Positions 1-7,452 of a stretch of DNA of 10,922 nt are shown here, piece after piece. Below the pieces are notes generated by a model, which saw only the letters and a program-made list of their open reading frames with translations, was not told the DNA's origin and searched no databases. How positions within the stretch are numbered: the stretch's first letter is position 1; each line of letters starts with the position of its first letter. Origin of the DNA: a bacterium (GTDB lineage Bacteria; Chloroflexota; Dormibacteria; Aeolococcales; Bog-877). A program made the translations under genes and the position numbers. The stretch spans positions 1 to 10,922 of the forward strand of contig JAKBTP010000126.1 in the NCBI GenBank assembly GCA_021844355.1, written 5' to 3'.

Positions 1-13
1 GTCGGCCTGGAAG

Positions 14-1120
<1,107 letters not shown>

Positions 1121-1121
1121 C

Positions 1122-2906
1122 TCAAACCTCCATGGCAGCGCCGGTTCTCAGCGCCAGGATCTTGCGGTCCAAAGCTTCCAACTCCTGAACCAGCGCTGGG
1201 GTATCGCCCTGGCGATGATGTCCCGCCCCGGCCAGCTTCGCTCTGAGCTCGACTCTCAATGACTCCAAGCCCTCCAGCCGGAGTGCGCGGACGCAGTCCA
1301 GGACGGCCTGCTCCAGGGCCCCCTCGCCCTCAAGGAGCTCCGGTAGCTCGATCCGGGCCAGCTGGGCTCGCCGCCGCTCCAGCTCGGCTCCCGGCTGGCC
1401 CGCAGGACCGGCCGAGGCGGCCTCGGTGAGGGAACGGAAGAGCTCGCGATCCACGGGATCGGGAAAGTCGCCGGGCACGATTTTGAAGCGATCTCGAACC
1501 TCCGGGGCGAGGGCCGTCCTGGCACAAAGGAGCGCCAGCAGATGGGCAGACGTCCCCATTGCACTCTTCCCCGGGGGAGCGGCCTCCAAACGCGGCTCCG
1601 CCGGAGGCTGCGGACGCCGCTCCACGTCGGCCAGGATCCGCGCCGGGTCGGCACCCAGTCGCCTCCCCACCCGATCGGCGTAGATCTCTCGGATGCTGGC
1701 CTCGGGGATTCCCGCCAGCACCGGGAGAACCCGGCGCAGGGCCCGCTCCTGGCGCTCCACCTCGGAGCCTCCGGAAACGTCCCCCAGCGCTTGGTCCACC
1801 AGCACCTCGTAGGCAGGTGGCGCTCCGTCGACCAGCCGCCGCAGTCCCTCGGGGTCGGAGCGGCTGAGGTCGTCGGGGTCCTTCCCCTCCGGAAGCACCG
1901 CCAGCCTGCAGGTGACGCCTGCCGCGGCCAGCAGCGAGACCCCGGCCCGGGCCGCCCGCTGTCCCGCGGCATCTCCGTCGAAGCAGAGCACCACCTCGTC
2001 CGCCAACCGGCGCAGGAGCAGGACCTGGAGCTCGGTCAGGGCCGTTCCCGAGGTGGACACCGCGGTCGTGATCCCGGCCCGGTGAGCTCCCACCACGTCG
2101 AAGTAGCCCTCCATGAGCACCGCCCGCCGCTCCCGGGAGATCGCCTCCCGGGCCAGGTACATTCCGAACAGAAGCTTCGACTTGTCGAACAGCAGAGTTC
2201 CCCGGGTGTTCAGGTACTTGGGTCGCTCATCGCCCAGGGCCCGCCCCCCGAACCCCACCCAGCGGCCCCGCTCATCCCGGAAGGGCACCACCACCCGCCG
2301 GTGGAGAAAGTCGCTCAACCTCTGGCGCTCCCGCCGCGCGAGGCCGGCGGCCACCAGCTCCTCGTCGCTGGCCCCGTGCCGGAGCAGATACCTCACCAGG
2401 TTGTCTCCCTGGGTGCCTTCCGGCGCGTAGCCGAGGTGGAAGCGCTCGATGTCCGCCGCGACCACCCCCCGTAGCTGGAGGAAGCGACGTCCCACCTCGC
2501 CCACCCGGTGGTGGAGCAACACCTCGTGGTAGAAGTCGGCGGCCAGCTGGTTGAGCCGCTGGGCGCCCTCGCGCAGCTGACGGTACCGGCGCTCCTTCGG
2601 GTCCAGCCCGCGCTCGGCGTCCAGCTCCACCCCCGCCCGGCGGGCGGCCTCCTCCAGCGCCCCCCGGAAGTCGGTGTGCTCGATGAGCTCCAGGAACTTG
2701 AAGAGGTCTCCTCCCAGATGGCAGCCGTGGCAGTACCACGCCTGCTTCTCCGGATTGACGTAGAAGGAGGGGGTGCGTTCCGTGTGGAACGGGCAGAGTC
2801 CTTGGTACTCCGGACCGGCACGCTTGAGCCGGACGTAGCTCCCCACCACGTCCACCAGGTTGAGCCGGGATCTGACCTCCTCGACCGCGTCCCGGCCGCC
2901 GCTCAT
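1122..2906 (-). CDS. dnaG: DNA primase DnaG
   Basis: Bacterial replicative primase, which synthesises RNA primers at the fork and works with the replicative helicase. The protein has 594 residues, within the usual range. Domains in order: an N-terminal CHC2 zinc-binding domain with C38, H41, C59 and C62 (LCPFH and YCHGC), the primase core with the basic motif RPKYLNT (228-234), a TOPRIM metal site with MEGYFD (E266 at 265-270), CFDGDAAG (D310, D312) and GKDPDD (341-346), and a variable C-terminal region (about 440-594), rich in helix-forming residues, that should bind the helicase. The ATG at 2904-2906 is the only sensible start: the open frame continues upstream into the next gene, but no homologous residues or ribosome site support that. 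The ribosome site itself is weak (GGA about 10 nt upstream). It sits 43 nt after the coiled-coil gene and 1 nt before rpoD, as in a macromolecular synthesis operon. Confidence 0.97.
   Translation of the reverse strand: MSGGRDAVEEVRSRLNLVDVVGSYVRLKRAGPEYQGLCPFHTERTPSFYVNPEKQAWYCHGCHLGGDLFKFLELIEHTDFRGALEEAARRAGVELDAERGLDPKERRYRQLREGAQRLNQLAADFYHEVLLHHRVGEVGRRFLQLRGVVAADIERFHLGYAPEGTQGDNLVRYLLRHGASDEELVAAGLARRERQRLSDFLHRRVVVPFRDERGRWVGFGGRALGDERPKYLNTRGTLLFDKSKLLFGMYLAREAISRERRAVLMEGYFDVVGAHRAGITTAVSTSGTALTELQVLLLRRLADEVVLCFDGDAAGQRAARAGVSLLAAAGVTCRLAVLPEGKDPDDLSRSDPEGLRRLVDGAPPAYEVLVDQALGDVSGGSEVERQERALRRVLPVLAGIPEASIREIYADRVGRRLGADPARILADVERRPQPPAEPRLEAAPPGKSAMGTSAHLLALLCARTALAPEVRDRFKIVPGDFPDPVDRELFRSLTEAASAGPAGQPGAELERRRAQLARIELPELLEGEGALEQAVLDCVRALRLEGLESLRVELRAKLAGAGHHRQGDTPALVQELEALDRKILALRTGAAMEV
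1127..1131 (-). promoter_or_regulatory. Shine-Dalgarno site deciding the TTG start of rpoD
   Basis: GGAGG on the minus strand, separated by six bases (TTTGAG) from TTG at 1118-1120. It lies inside the last codons of dnaG, whose TGA stop at 1122-1124 falls in the spacer. This supports TTG over the ATG at 1106-1108, which would be 18 nt away. Confidence 0.8.
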
Positions 2907-2949
2907 GAAGTCGGATTCCGGGACCGGGCCGGCACCTTGAAGGGTTCGA

Positions 2950-4074
2950 TCAGCGGCCGAAGAGCCCGCGCCGCTTGGGTCCCTGCTCCAGCTCCCGCAC
3001 CCTTTCGCGAAGCTGGAGCACCTCCCTTTCGCGCTCGGCCAGTTCGGCAGCCTGGCTCTTGCGGGTCTGATCCAGTTCCTGGCGCAGGTCCCGGACCTGG
3101 CGCAGCCGCTGCTCCAGCTCCGCCTCGAAACGCAGCCGCTGCTCGGCCTGGATCCGCTGCTCCAGGGCCCGCTCCCAGCGCTCGAACAACCCGGCGACCA
3201 GCTCACGGGCGTCGATGGTGCCCATCGCGGCCGAGGCGGCCGCGGGCGAGGCGAGGAGGGTTGAGGGAGGAGCCATCTCCTCTTGGGCCGGCAGGGGAGG
3301 GGGGGAGTCCGCTACTGAGAAGGGCTCGGGGGTGGCGAAGGGCACCTCCGCGGCGACCGGCGAAGTCTCCATCGACCCGAACGGCTCGCCTGGTGCAGGC
3401 GGGAACTCCTCAGGGGCCTCCTCCTGGAACTCCATTCCTGCGGGGGCAAGCTCCTCATCCTGGGTCAAGAACCCCGGCGCGGGGGGCGCGGCGTATGGCT
3501 CGTCGAGGGTGGGGGGTTGGAAGCCTCCCATCGGCTCATCCGGGACCGGTAGGGTGGTGAACGGAGAGGCGAAGTCAGCCTCCGCGGTGGGGGCGTAGGG
3601 GCTGACGTCGAGCGCGCCGCCGACCCCCTGGGACTCCACCGTGGACTCGAACTCGCCGACCTCGGCGACCGGCTCTCCCGAACTGGCGAGCTGCTCATCC
3701 TCCCAGGTGGCCGGGTCGGGCCGCCAAACCGGCTGATCGTCCAACTCCGGGGAGGACGGGGCGGGTTCCGGGGCCACCTCCCACGGGCTCTCTGCCACGT
3801 CCTGGCTCTCCGCGGGCGCCCAGAGCCCCTGCGTCTCGGGCGGGGCGGGCTCCCAGCTTGGTTCGGGCGTCGGCTCGGGAGCGTAGGCAGGCGGCGTCGG
3901 CGGAGCGGAGGGCACGCCTCCCACATCCTCGGCGGCCACGCGCATCTCCAACTTGCCGTAGCTCTCCACCCAGTGGACCGGGATGTCGCCGGACTCGATG
4001 CGGCGGCGGATCATGTCCGGGGGCAGGGCCATACGCTGGGCTACTTCGTCGATGGTCAAGAACTCGTCTGGCAC
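2950..4074 (-). CDS. HTH domain protein with long acidic Pro-rich linker and C-terminal coiled coil
   Basis: No named family recognised. The 374-residue product has three parts. Residues 5-52 look like an excisionase/MerR-type winged helix-turn-helix (FLTIDEVAQRMALPPDMIRR, then a basic/aromatic wing and MRVAAEDV). Residues about 55-283 are a low-complexity linker rich in Pro, Glu, Ala and Ser, with few basic residues and probably disordered. Residues about 293-364 are a charged coiled coil rich in Arg, Glu, Gln and Leu. The protein ends in a basic tail, KRRGLFGR. It has no signal peptide or membrane segment. The GTG start is chosen from the well-placed GAGGTG 6 nt upstream and because the HTH begins right after it; a longer frame overlaps the upstream gene. 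It is co-directional with dnaG (43 nt) and the membrane protein gene (16 nt). A DNA-binding, oligomeric scaffold or regulatory role is inference only. Confidence 0.85.
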   Translation of the reverse strand: MPDEFLTIDEVAQRMALPPDMIRRRIESGDIPVHWVESYGKLEMRVAAEDVGGVPSAPPTPPAYAPEPTPEPSWEPAPPETQGLWAPAESQDVAESPWEVAPEPAPSSPELDDQPVWRPDPATWEDEQLASSGEPVAEVGEFESTVESQGVGGALDVSPYAPTAEADFASPFTTLPVPDEPMGGFQPPTLDEPYAAPPAPGFLTQDEELAPAGMEFQEEAPEEFPPAPGEPFGSMETSPVAAEVPFATPEPFSVADSPPPLPAQEEMAPPSTLLASPAAASAAMGTIDARELVAGLFERWERALEQRIQAEQRLRFEAELEQRLRQVRDLRQELDQTRKSQAAELAEREREVLQLRERVRELEQGPKRRGLFGR

Positions 4075-4080
4075 CGCTGA

Positions 4081-4086
4081 CACCTC
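4081..4086 (-). promoter_or_regulatory. Shine-Dalgarno site deciding the GTG start of the HTH/coiled-coil gene
   Basis: GAGGTG on the minus strand, six bases (TCAGCG) before GTG at 4072-4074. It lies between the stop of the upstream membrane-protein gene (TAA at 4091-4093) and the start, which argues against the longer open frame reaching 4176. Confidence 0.75.
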
Positions 4087-4090
4087 TGAA

Positions 4091-4696
4091 TTAAAGGCCC
4101 TTGGACGCTTGCAGGCCCGTGGGGCCGGTACTCCCAGAATCCGCCGCTCGAACTGCCTGAGGGCCGGTCTTGACAACCTCGCCCAGGGCTCGCTGCCAGA
4201 AGAGCGGCGAGGCCACCGCGAGGCCGAAGAGGGCGCTCAGGACGATCACCGCGTCCACGCTGGCGCGGCCTTCAGAGCTCCAGTAGTCGTCCTCCAGCCG
4301 CAGCCAGAGGGCGAACTCGTCGAAGGTCAGCGCCACCCCCGCTCCATACACCGGGGCGAGGCGCCTGCGCCACGTGAGGCCGGTGCGCAACAGGCCCAGG
4401 TAGCCGCAGCCGGTGAGCGAAAGGATGCCCCAGACCAGGTGGTGGATGTGGAGTTGGCTACCCCCCTTTCCCCCCAGCTCGACGTTCTTCAGAGGCAGCC
4501 AGTTCCCCCGGATCCCGTGGGTGATCAGCCGCACGGTGACGAACGTGGCCAGGAAGGAGGAGAGGACCCGGAAGTTGATCTCCTCGTCCGGGCGTTCAGC
4601 CGCCGTCTCCCGGTAGCGGGCGCGAAGCCGCCCAGGGAGCGATGCCAGAGAGCGCAGGCCCTCAGTCGTACTGGCTCGCATGATGGTGGCGATCAT
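4091..4696 (-). CDS. Conserved multi-pass membrane protein with HxHH and Asp-Glu motifs, function unknown
   Basis: A 201-residue integral membrane protein not assigned to a characterised family. Four hydrophobic segments are visible: about 41-62, 84-103, 113-131 and 148-168. The N-terminal 40 residues are basic and soluble. Striking polar residues sit at membrane edges: H60, the H83-x-H85-H86 cluster (LHIHHLVWG), D126-E127 (LTFDEFALW) and E135-D136-D137. Clustered His plus Asp/Glu suggests a metal or cofactor site, but that is inference. The ATG at 4694-4696 lies exactly 6 nt after a TACCAT box and has no Shine-Dalgarno site, which fits a leaderless mRNA; a second ATG five codons in (4679-4681) is possible. 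It is the first gene of the cluster leading into dnaG and rpoD, 16 nt before the HTH/coiled-coil gene. Confidence 0.85.
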   Translation of the reverse strand: MIATIMRASTTEGLRSLASLPGRLRARYRETAAERPDEEINFRVLSSFLATFVTVRLITHGIRGNWLPLKNVELGGKGGSQLHIHHLVWGILSLTGCGYLGLLRTGLTWRRRLAPVYGAGVALTFDEFALWLRLEDDYWSSEGRASVDAVIVLSALFGLAVASPLFWQRALGEVVKTGPQAVRAADSGSTGPTGLQASKGL

Positions 4697-4702
4697 CGCC
4701 GC

Positions 4703-4731
4703 ATGGTACGGCCTTCGCAGCCACTTGTAAC
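4703..4731 (-). promoter_or_regulatory. Probable promoter of the dnaG-rpoD cluster, leaderless type
   Basis: On the minus strand a TACCAT -10 box (4703-4708) lies 6 nt before the ATG of the membrane protein gene, putting the expected first transcribed base at or next to the start codon. A GTTACA (4726-4731) at 17 nt spacing matches TTGACA at four of six positions. It would serve the four co-directional genes down to rpoD, though internal promoters cannot be excluded. Confidence 0.5.
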
Positions 4732-4801
4732 AGTATCGTGCTTTCTGCGCCGGGGTTGGGGCGTTCGGCTCCCGATCTGGTCAGCGACTTGCTCGTCCCA
4801 G

Positions 4802-4807
4802 TAGAGT
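4802..4807 (+). promoter_or_regulatory. Candidate -10 box for the ArsC-like gene
   Basis: TAGAGT fits the TANNNT form and is placed to give a leader of about 35 nt ending at the Shine-Dalgarno site. A TGGTCA 18 nt upstream is only a weak -35. It shares the 153-nt divergent spacer (4697-4849) with the promoter of the minus-strand cluster. Confidence 0.3.
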
Positions 4808-4838
4808 GGTTGGCGCGGGAGGCTGAGGTCGGCCACGT

Positions 4839-4843
4839 GGAGG
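4839..4843 (+). promoter_or_regulatory. Shine-Dalgarno site pointing to an ATT start
   Basis: GGAGG followed by six bases (AAGGCG) and then ATT at 4850-4852. The same 6-nt spacing is seen for rpoD, the HTH gene and etfA in this window. The first conventional start, GTG at 4868-4870, is 24 nt away from this site. Confidence 0.65.
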
Positions 4844-4849
4844 AAGGCG

Positions 4850-5239
4850 ATTACCAAGGTTCTTTTCGTGTGCCTGCACAATGCCGGACGTTCCCAGATG
4901 AGCCAGGCGCTCTTCGAGCGCGCGGCCGCCGGCCGGCATCAGGCGCGGTGCGCCGGAACTCAGCCGGCGGCCGCCGTCCACCCCGAGGTGCTCCTCGCCA
5001 TGGATGAGCTGGGGATCGACCTCCGATCCCGCCGGCCCAGCCTTCTCACCCCCGAGCTGGCGGAGTGGGCCGACCTGGTGGTGACCATGGGCTGCGGGGA
5101 CCAGTGCCCCTACATCCCCGGCCGGGAGTACCGCGACTGGGAACTTCCCGACCCGGCGGGCCGGCCGCTTGCCGAGGTGCGGGAGGTGCGCGACGAGATC
5201 CGCCAGCGGGTGGACCAGTTGGTGGCCGAGCTGGGCTAG
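4850..5239 (+). CDS. Low-molecular-weight phosphatase family protein, arsenate reductase (mycothiol-type)-like
   Basis: A 129-residue protein of the LMW protein-tyrosine-phosphatase fold. The catalytic P-loop C-x5-R is CLHNAGRS (C8, R14), preceded by the hydrophobic strand VLFV. The DP-loop aspartate is D101 (WELPDPAG). C82 and C86 in MGCGDQCPYIPG resemble the segment of arsenate-mycothiol transferases and related ArsC proteins, so arsenate reduction using mycothiol or thioredoxin is the likeliest activity; a phosphotyrosine phosphatase is the alternative. Starting at GTG (4868) would delete the first beta strand right before the catalytic Cys, so a rare ATT at 4850, 6 nt after GGAGG, is preferred. 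An in-frame TAG at 4802 limits any extension. No arsR, arsenite pump or other arsenic gene is nearby, so the gene stands alone, divergent from the dnaG cluster. Confidence 0.85.
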   Translation: MTKVLFVCLHNAGRSQMSQALFERAAAGRHQARCAGTQPAAAVHPEVLLAMDELGIDLRSRRPSLLTPELAEWADLVVTMGCGDQCPYIPGREYRDWELPDPAGRPLAEVREVRDEIRQRVDQLVAELG

Positions 5240-5270
5240 GAGTCGGTCACCGCTTCGTCCCGGGGCGGCC

Positions 5271-5363
5271 TGGCGGGAAGGGAGGGATTCGAACCCTCGG
5301 ACGAGGTTAACCCCCGTCACCCGCTTAGCAGGCGGGCGCTTTCGGCCACTCAGCCACCTCCCC
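5271..5363 (-). tRNA. tRNA-Ser (anticodon GCU)
   Basis: Full cloverleaf on the minus strand. The acceptor GGGGAGG pairs with CCTTCCC with one G-U, followed by discriminator G and an encoded CCA (5271-5273). The anticodon arm is CCCGC-CTGCTAA-GCGGG with anticodon GCT (5327-5329 complement). The long variable arm is the class II hallmark of serine tRNAs, and the T arm is GAGGG-TTCGAAT-CCCTC. It reads AGC/AGU codons. Confidence 0.96.
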
Positions 5364-5381
5364 ATGCGGGGTCAGCTTGCG

Positions 5382-5387
5382 AGTATA
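5382..5387 (-). promoter_or_regulatory. Candidate -10 box of the tRNA-Ser gene
   Basis: TATACT on the minus strand (5 of 6 to TATAAT), about 19 nt before the mature 5' end of tRNA-Ser, giving a leader of roughly 12 nt. No good -35 is visible at 16-18 nt spacing. Confidence 0.45.
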
Positions 5388-5416
5388 GGCCGCCGCTCGC
5401 CTCCCCCCGGGGACGG

Positions 5417-5968
5417 TCAGCCGAGTCCCAGCTCCCCGGCGATCGGGCTGAGGGCACCCACGACCAGCTCGACCAGCTCCTCCAGGGGGACTCCCAGCTC
5501 CGTGGTGCCCTGAGTGATGTCGTCCCGGCTCACGGTGCGAGCGAACGACTTGTCCTTCAGCTTCTTGGCGACCGAGGCGGCCCGGACCCGAGCCACCTCG
5601 CGTCCGGGCTGGACCAGGGCCACGGCCATGACGAATCCGGTCAGCTCGTCCACCGCGAACAACCAGCGCGCCATCTCCGTCTCCCGGGGGACGCCGCTGA
5701 AGTTGGCGTGCCCCTGGATCGCCAGCACCACCTCCTGGGGGTAACCCTCCCGCTCCAGCACCGCTCGTCCCCAGAACGGGTGCTCATCGGGGTGGGCCTC
5801 GTAGTCGAAGTCATGGAGGAGGCCGGTGATGCCCCAGAGGTCGGGGTCCCCGCCGGTCCGGGCGGCGGCGGAGCGCATCACCGCCTCCACCGCCAGGCCG
5901 TGACGCCTCAGGCTGTCGGTCTTGGTGTGCTCGTGGAGGGTGGCCAGGGCGTCTTCGCGGGTGGGCAC
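5417..5968 (-). CDS. HD-superfamily hydrolase (metal-dependent phosphohydrolase-like)
   Basis: A 183-residue single-domain protein resembling the predicted HD hydrolases grouped as COG2316. HD-domain ligands are visible: H23 (RRHGLAVEA), the H52-D53 pair (GLLHDFDYE), H63 and H87 (IQGHAN), and D107 (VDELTGF). These are the residues that bind one or two metals in phosphohydrolases of this superfamily. The substrate is not predictable. GTG at 5966-5968 is chosen because homologues, as I recall them, begin with a similar PTREDAL-type helix; the open frame runs 36 codons further upstream but through GC-rich, Arg-rich sequence of no protein-like character. There is no clear Shine-Dalgarno site. A CACCAT lies 6 nt before the GTG, one base off the TANNNT leaderless pattern seen for other genes here. 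It is cytosolic and lies upstream of tRNA-Ser on the same strand. Confidence 0.85.
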   Translation of the reverse strand: MPTREDALATLHEHTKTDSLRRHGLAVEAVMRSAAARTGGDPDLWGITGLLHDFDYEAHPDEHPFWGRAVLEREGYPQEVVLAIQGHANFSGVPRETEMARWLFAVDELTGFVMAVALVQPGREVARVRAASVAKKLKDKSFARTVSRDDITQGTTELGVPLEELVELVVGALSPIAGELGLG

Positions 5969-6008
5969 CTCAGGATGGTGGCAGAGCCGCTCCGCCCATG
6001 GCAACCCG

Positions 6009-6026
6009 CGGCCGCGCCCGCGGCCG
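6009..6026. repeat. GC-only inverted repeat in the divergent spacer
   Basis: CGGCCGCG (6009-6016) and CGCGGCCG (6019-6026) form a perfect 8-bp inverted repeat with a 2-nt centre. It lies in the 251-nt spacer (5969-6219) between the HD gene and the amidase gene, about 40-58 nt upstream of the HD gene start. There is no T-run, so it is not a standard terminator. It could be an operator or chance in very GC-rich DNA. The rest of the spacer shows only a promoter-like box near 6208. Confidence 0.4.
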
Positions 6027-6183
6027 ACGGAGCGATGCTTGCAACTGCCGTTTGGCGCCCTCCGGCTCCTCCCCACCGTGGCCGGTGGCCGTCCCCCGGA
6101 GCCCCCCCGCGATGGCTCGCGGATTCCGGCCTCTCGGGGGGCGGCCCTCAGGAATCCGGCTGGGAGAGCGCCACCGGCAAGCC

Positions 6184-6213
6184 CTGAGGGTGGCGGTCCG
6201 CGACTGGTACCCT
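6184..6213 (+). promoter_or_regulatory. Probable leaderless promoter of the amidase gene
   Basis: TACCCT (6208-6213) lies exactly 6 nt before the GTG at 6220, so transcription should begin at the start codon. There is no Shine-Dalgarno site before that GTG. CTGAGG (6184-6189) at 18 nt spacing is a poor -35. Confidence 0.5.
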
Positions 6214-6219
6214 CTGCCG

Positions 6220-7452
6220 GTGGCGAGTTCGGAGGCTGGTGGCCGAGTCTTCGCCGACCTGATGCGGCTCGCCGAGATGGTGGAGCCCGGCCAGCCCGGT
6301 TGGACCAGGCGGGTCTTCACCCCCGAATACCTGAAGTCCCGGGAGCTGGTCTGGGAGCTTATGGCCTCTTCCGGGCTGGAGGTGCGTCGCGACCCGGCCG
6401 GCAACCTCATAGGCGCGCTCCGGGGAACGGACGCCGAGCTGCCGGCGCTGATCCTGGGATCGCACACCGACACCGTGGCCGGAGGGGGGCGCTTCGACGG
6501 CCCCTGCGGGGTGATGGCGGCCATCGAGGCGGTCCGGAGGATCCGCGAAGGCGGCATAAGGCCGCGGCGGTCCGTTTGGGTCGTGGACTTCCTCGGCGAG
6601 GAGCCCAACGATTTCGGCATCAGCTGCGTCGGCAGCCGCGCCGCGGCAGGTCACCTCTCCCCAGAGCACCTTCAGCTCGTGGATAGAACTGGTCGGACGC
6701 TGGCCGAGGCGTTGGCTCAGATGGGCGGCGACCCCGATCGCATCGCCGAGGCCCTCTGGCCCGCAGGCACCGCATCGGCCTATCTGGAGCTGCATGTGGA
6801 GCAGGGGACACGCCTCGAGGAGGCCGCAAGGGGGCTGGCGGTGGTGACCGCCATCGCCGGGATCCACCGGGCGGAGATCCGGCTCGAGGGCCGGGCCGAT
6901 CATGCCGGCACCACGCCGATGGACCGGCGCCGCGATGCCCTGCTGGCCGCGGCGGAGGTCAGCCTCGAGGTGGAGCGGCTCGGCCGTCGCCATGGCCTGG
7001 GGGTGGCCACGGTGGGCCGGCTGGAGCTGGAGCCCAATTCCCCCAACGTGGTCGCCGAGCGGGCGACCCTGATCGCCGAGTTCCGCAGTGGCGACCCCGG
7101 CTGGCTCTCCGCCACCGATGAGCTCCTCCAGGAGCTGGTGGAGAAGGTTCCTGCCCGAAGGGCGGTGCGCGGGCAGCTCACCTGGCTCTCCCGGGAGGAC
7201 CCCACCCCGTGCTCCGAGGGGCTGCGCTCGGTGTTGCTGGACTCGGCCCGCGAGATCGGTGAGGAACCGCTCGAGCTGGCTTCCTGGGCCGGACACGACG
7301 CGGTCCAGGTGGCCGCCATATGCCCCGTGGCCATGCTCTTCATCCCCTCGCGGGGGGGGCGCAGCCACTGCCCTGAAGAGTGGACCGACCCCGAGCAGGT
7401 GGAGGTGGGCGCGAGGGCGCTCACGGCGGCGGTGACCCGGCTCGTGGTCTAG
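6220..7452 (+). CDS. M20-family hydantoinase/carbamoylase-type amidase (allantoate amidohydrolase-like)
   Basis: A 410-residue binuclear-metal amidohydrolase of the group containing allantoate amidohydrolase, N-carbamoyl-L-amino acid hydrolase and ureidoglycolate amidohydrolase; all cleave C-N bonds of ureido acids. Visible motifs: GSHTDTV (80-86; H82 ligand, D84), FDGP (92-95; D93 bridging), GEEPNDFG (126-133; E127 catalytic, E128 ligand), LHVEQG (191-196; H192), the dimerisation-domain segment GRADHAGTTPMDRRRDA (224-240), and GRSHCPEEW (380-388; H383). Length and ligand spacing from the GTG match the family (about 410), which supports this start over a 74-codon longer frame. Cysteines 96, 136 and 384 lie beside active-site motifs, where Leu/Ala, Met/Thr or Ser/Asn are more usual as I recall. 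No allantoin, hydantoin or pyrimidine genes adjoin, so the substrate remains open. Confidence 0.9.
   Translation: MASSEAGGRVFADLMRLAEMVEPGQPGWTRRVFTPEYLKSRELVWELMASSGLEVRRDPAGNLIGALRGTDAELPALILGSHTDTVAGGGRFDGPCGVMAAIEAVRRIREGGIRPRRSVWVVDFLGEEPNDFGISCVGSRAAAGHLSPEHLQLVDRTGRTLAEALAQMGGDPDRIAEALWPAGTASAYLELHVEQGTRLEEAARGLAVVTAIAGIHRAEIRLEGRADHAGTTPMDRRRDALLAAAEVSLEVERLGRRHGLGVATVGRLELEPNSPNVVAERATLIAEFRSGDPGWLSATDELLQELVEKVPARRAVRGQLTWLSREDPTPCSEGLRSVLLDSAREIGEEPLELASWAGHDAVQVAAICPVAMLFIPSRGGRSHCPEEWTDPEQVEVGARALTAAVTRLVV

Noticed and set aside
1542..2474. 310-codon plus-strand open frame opposite dnaG
   Set aside because: Fully antisense to the DnaG core; composition is a mirror of the real codons and no motif is visible.
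2907..3206. 100-codon N-terminal extension of DnaG
   Set aside because: It overlaps the coiled-coil gene in another frame, has Ser/Arg/Trp-rich non-homologous sequence, and the zinc domain begins at the usual distance from ATG 2906.
2508..3560. 350-codon plus-strand open frame across the dnaG/HTH gene junction
   Set aside because: Runs antisense over two well-supported genes, with Pro/Arg/Ala-rich low-complexity sequence.
4823..4825. CTG as start of the ArsC-like gene
   Set aside because: GGGAGG abuts it with no spacer, and the added residues are not seen in the family; ATT with a 6-nt spacer fits better.
5998..6219. 74-codon N-terminal extension of the amidase from ATG 5998
   Set aside because: Arg/Gly/Pro-rich with no family resemblance; GTG 6220 gives the family's normal length and has a TANNNT box at the leaderless distance.
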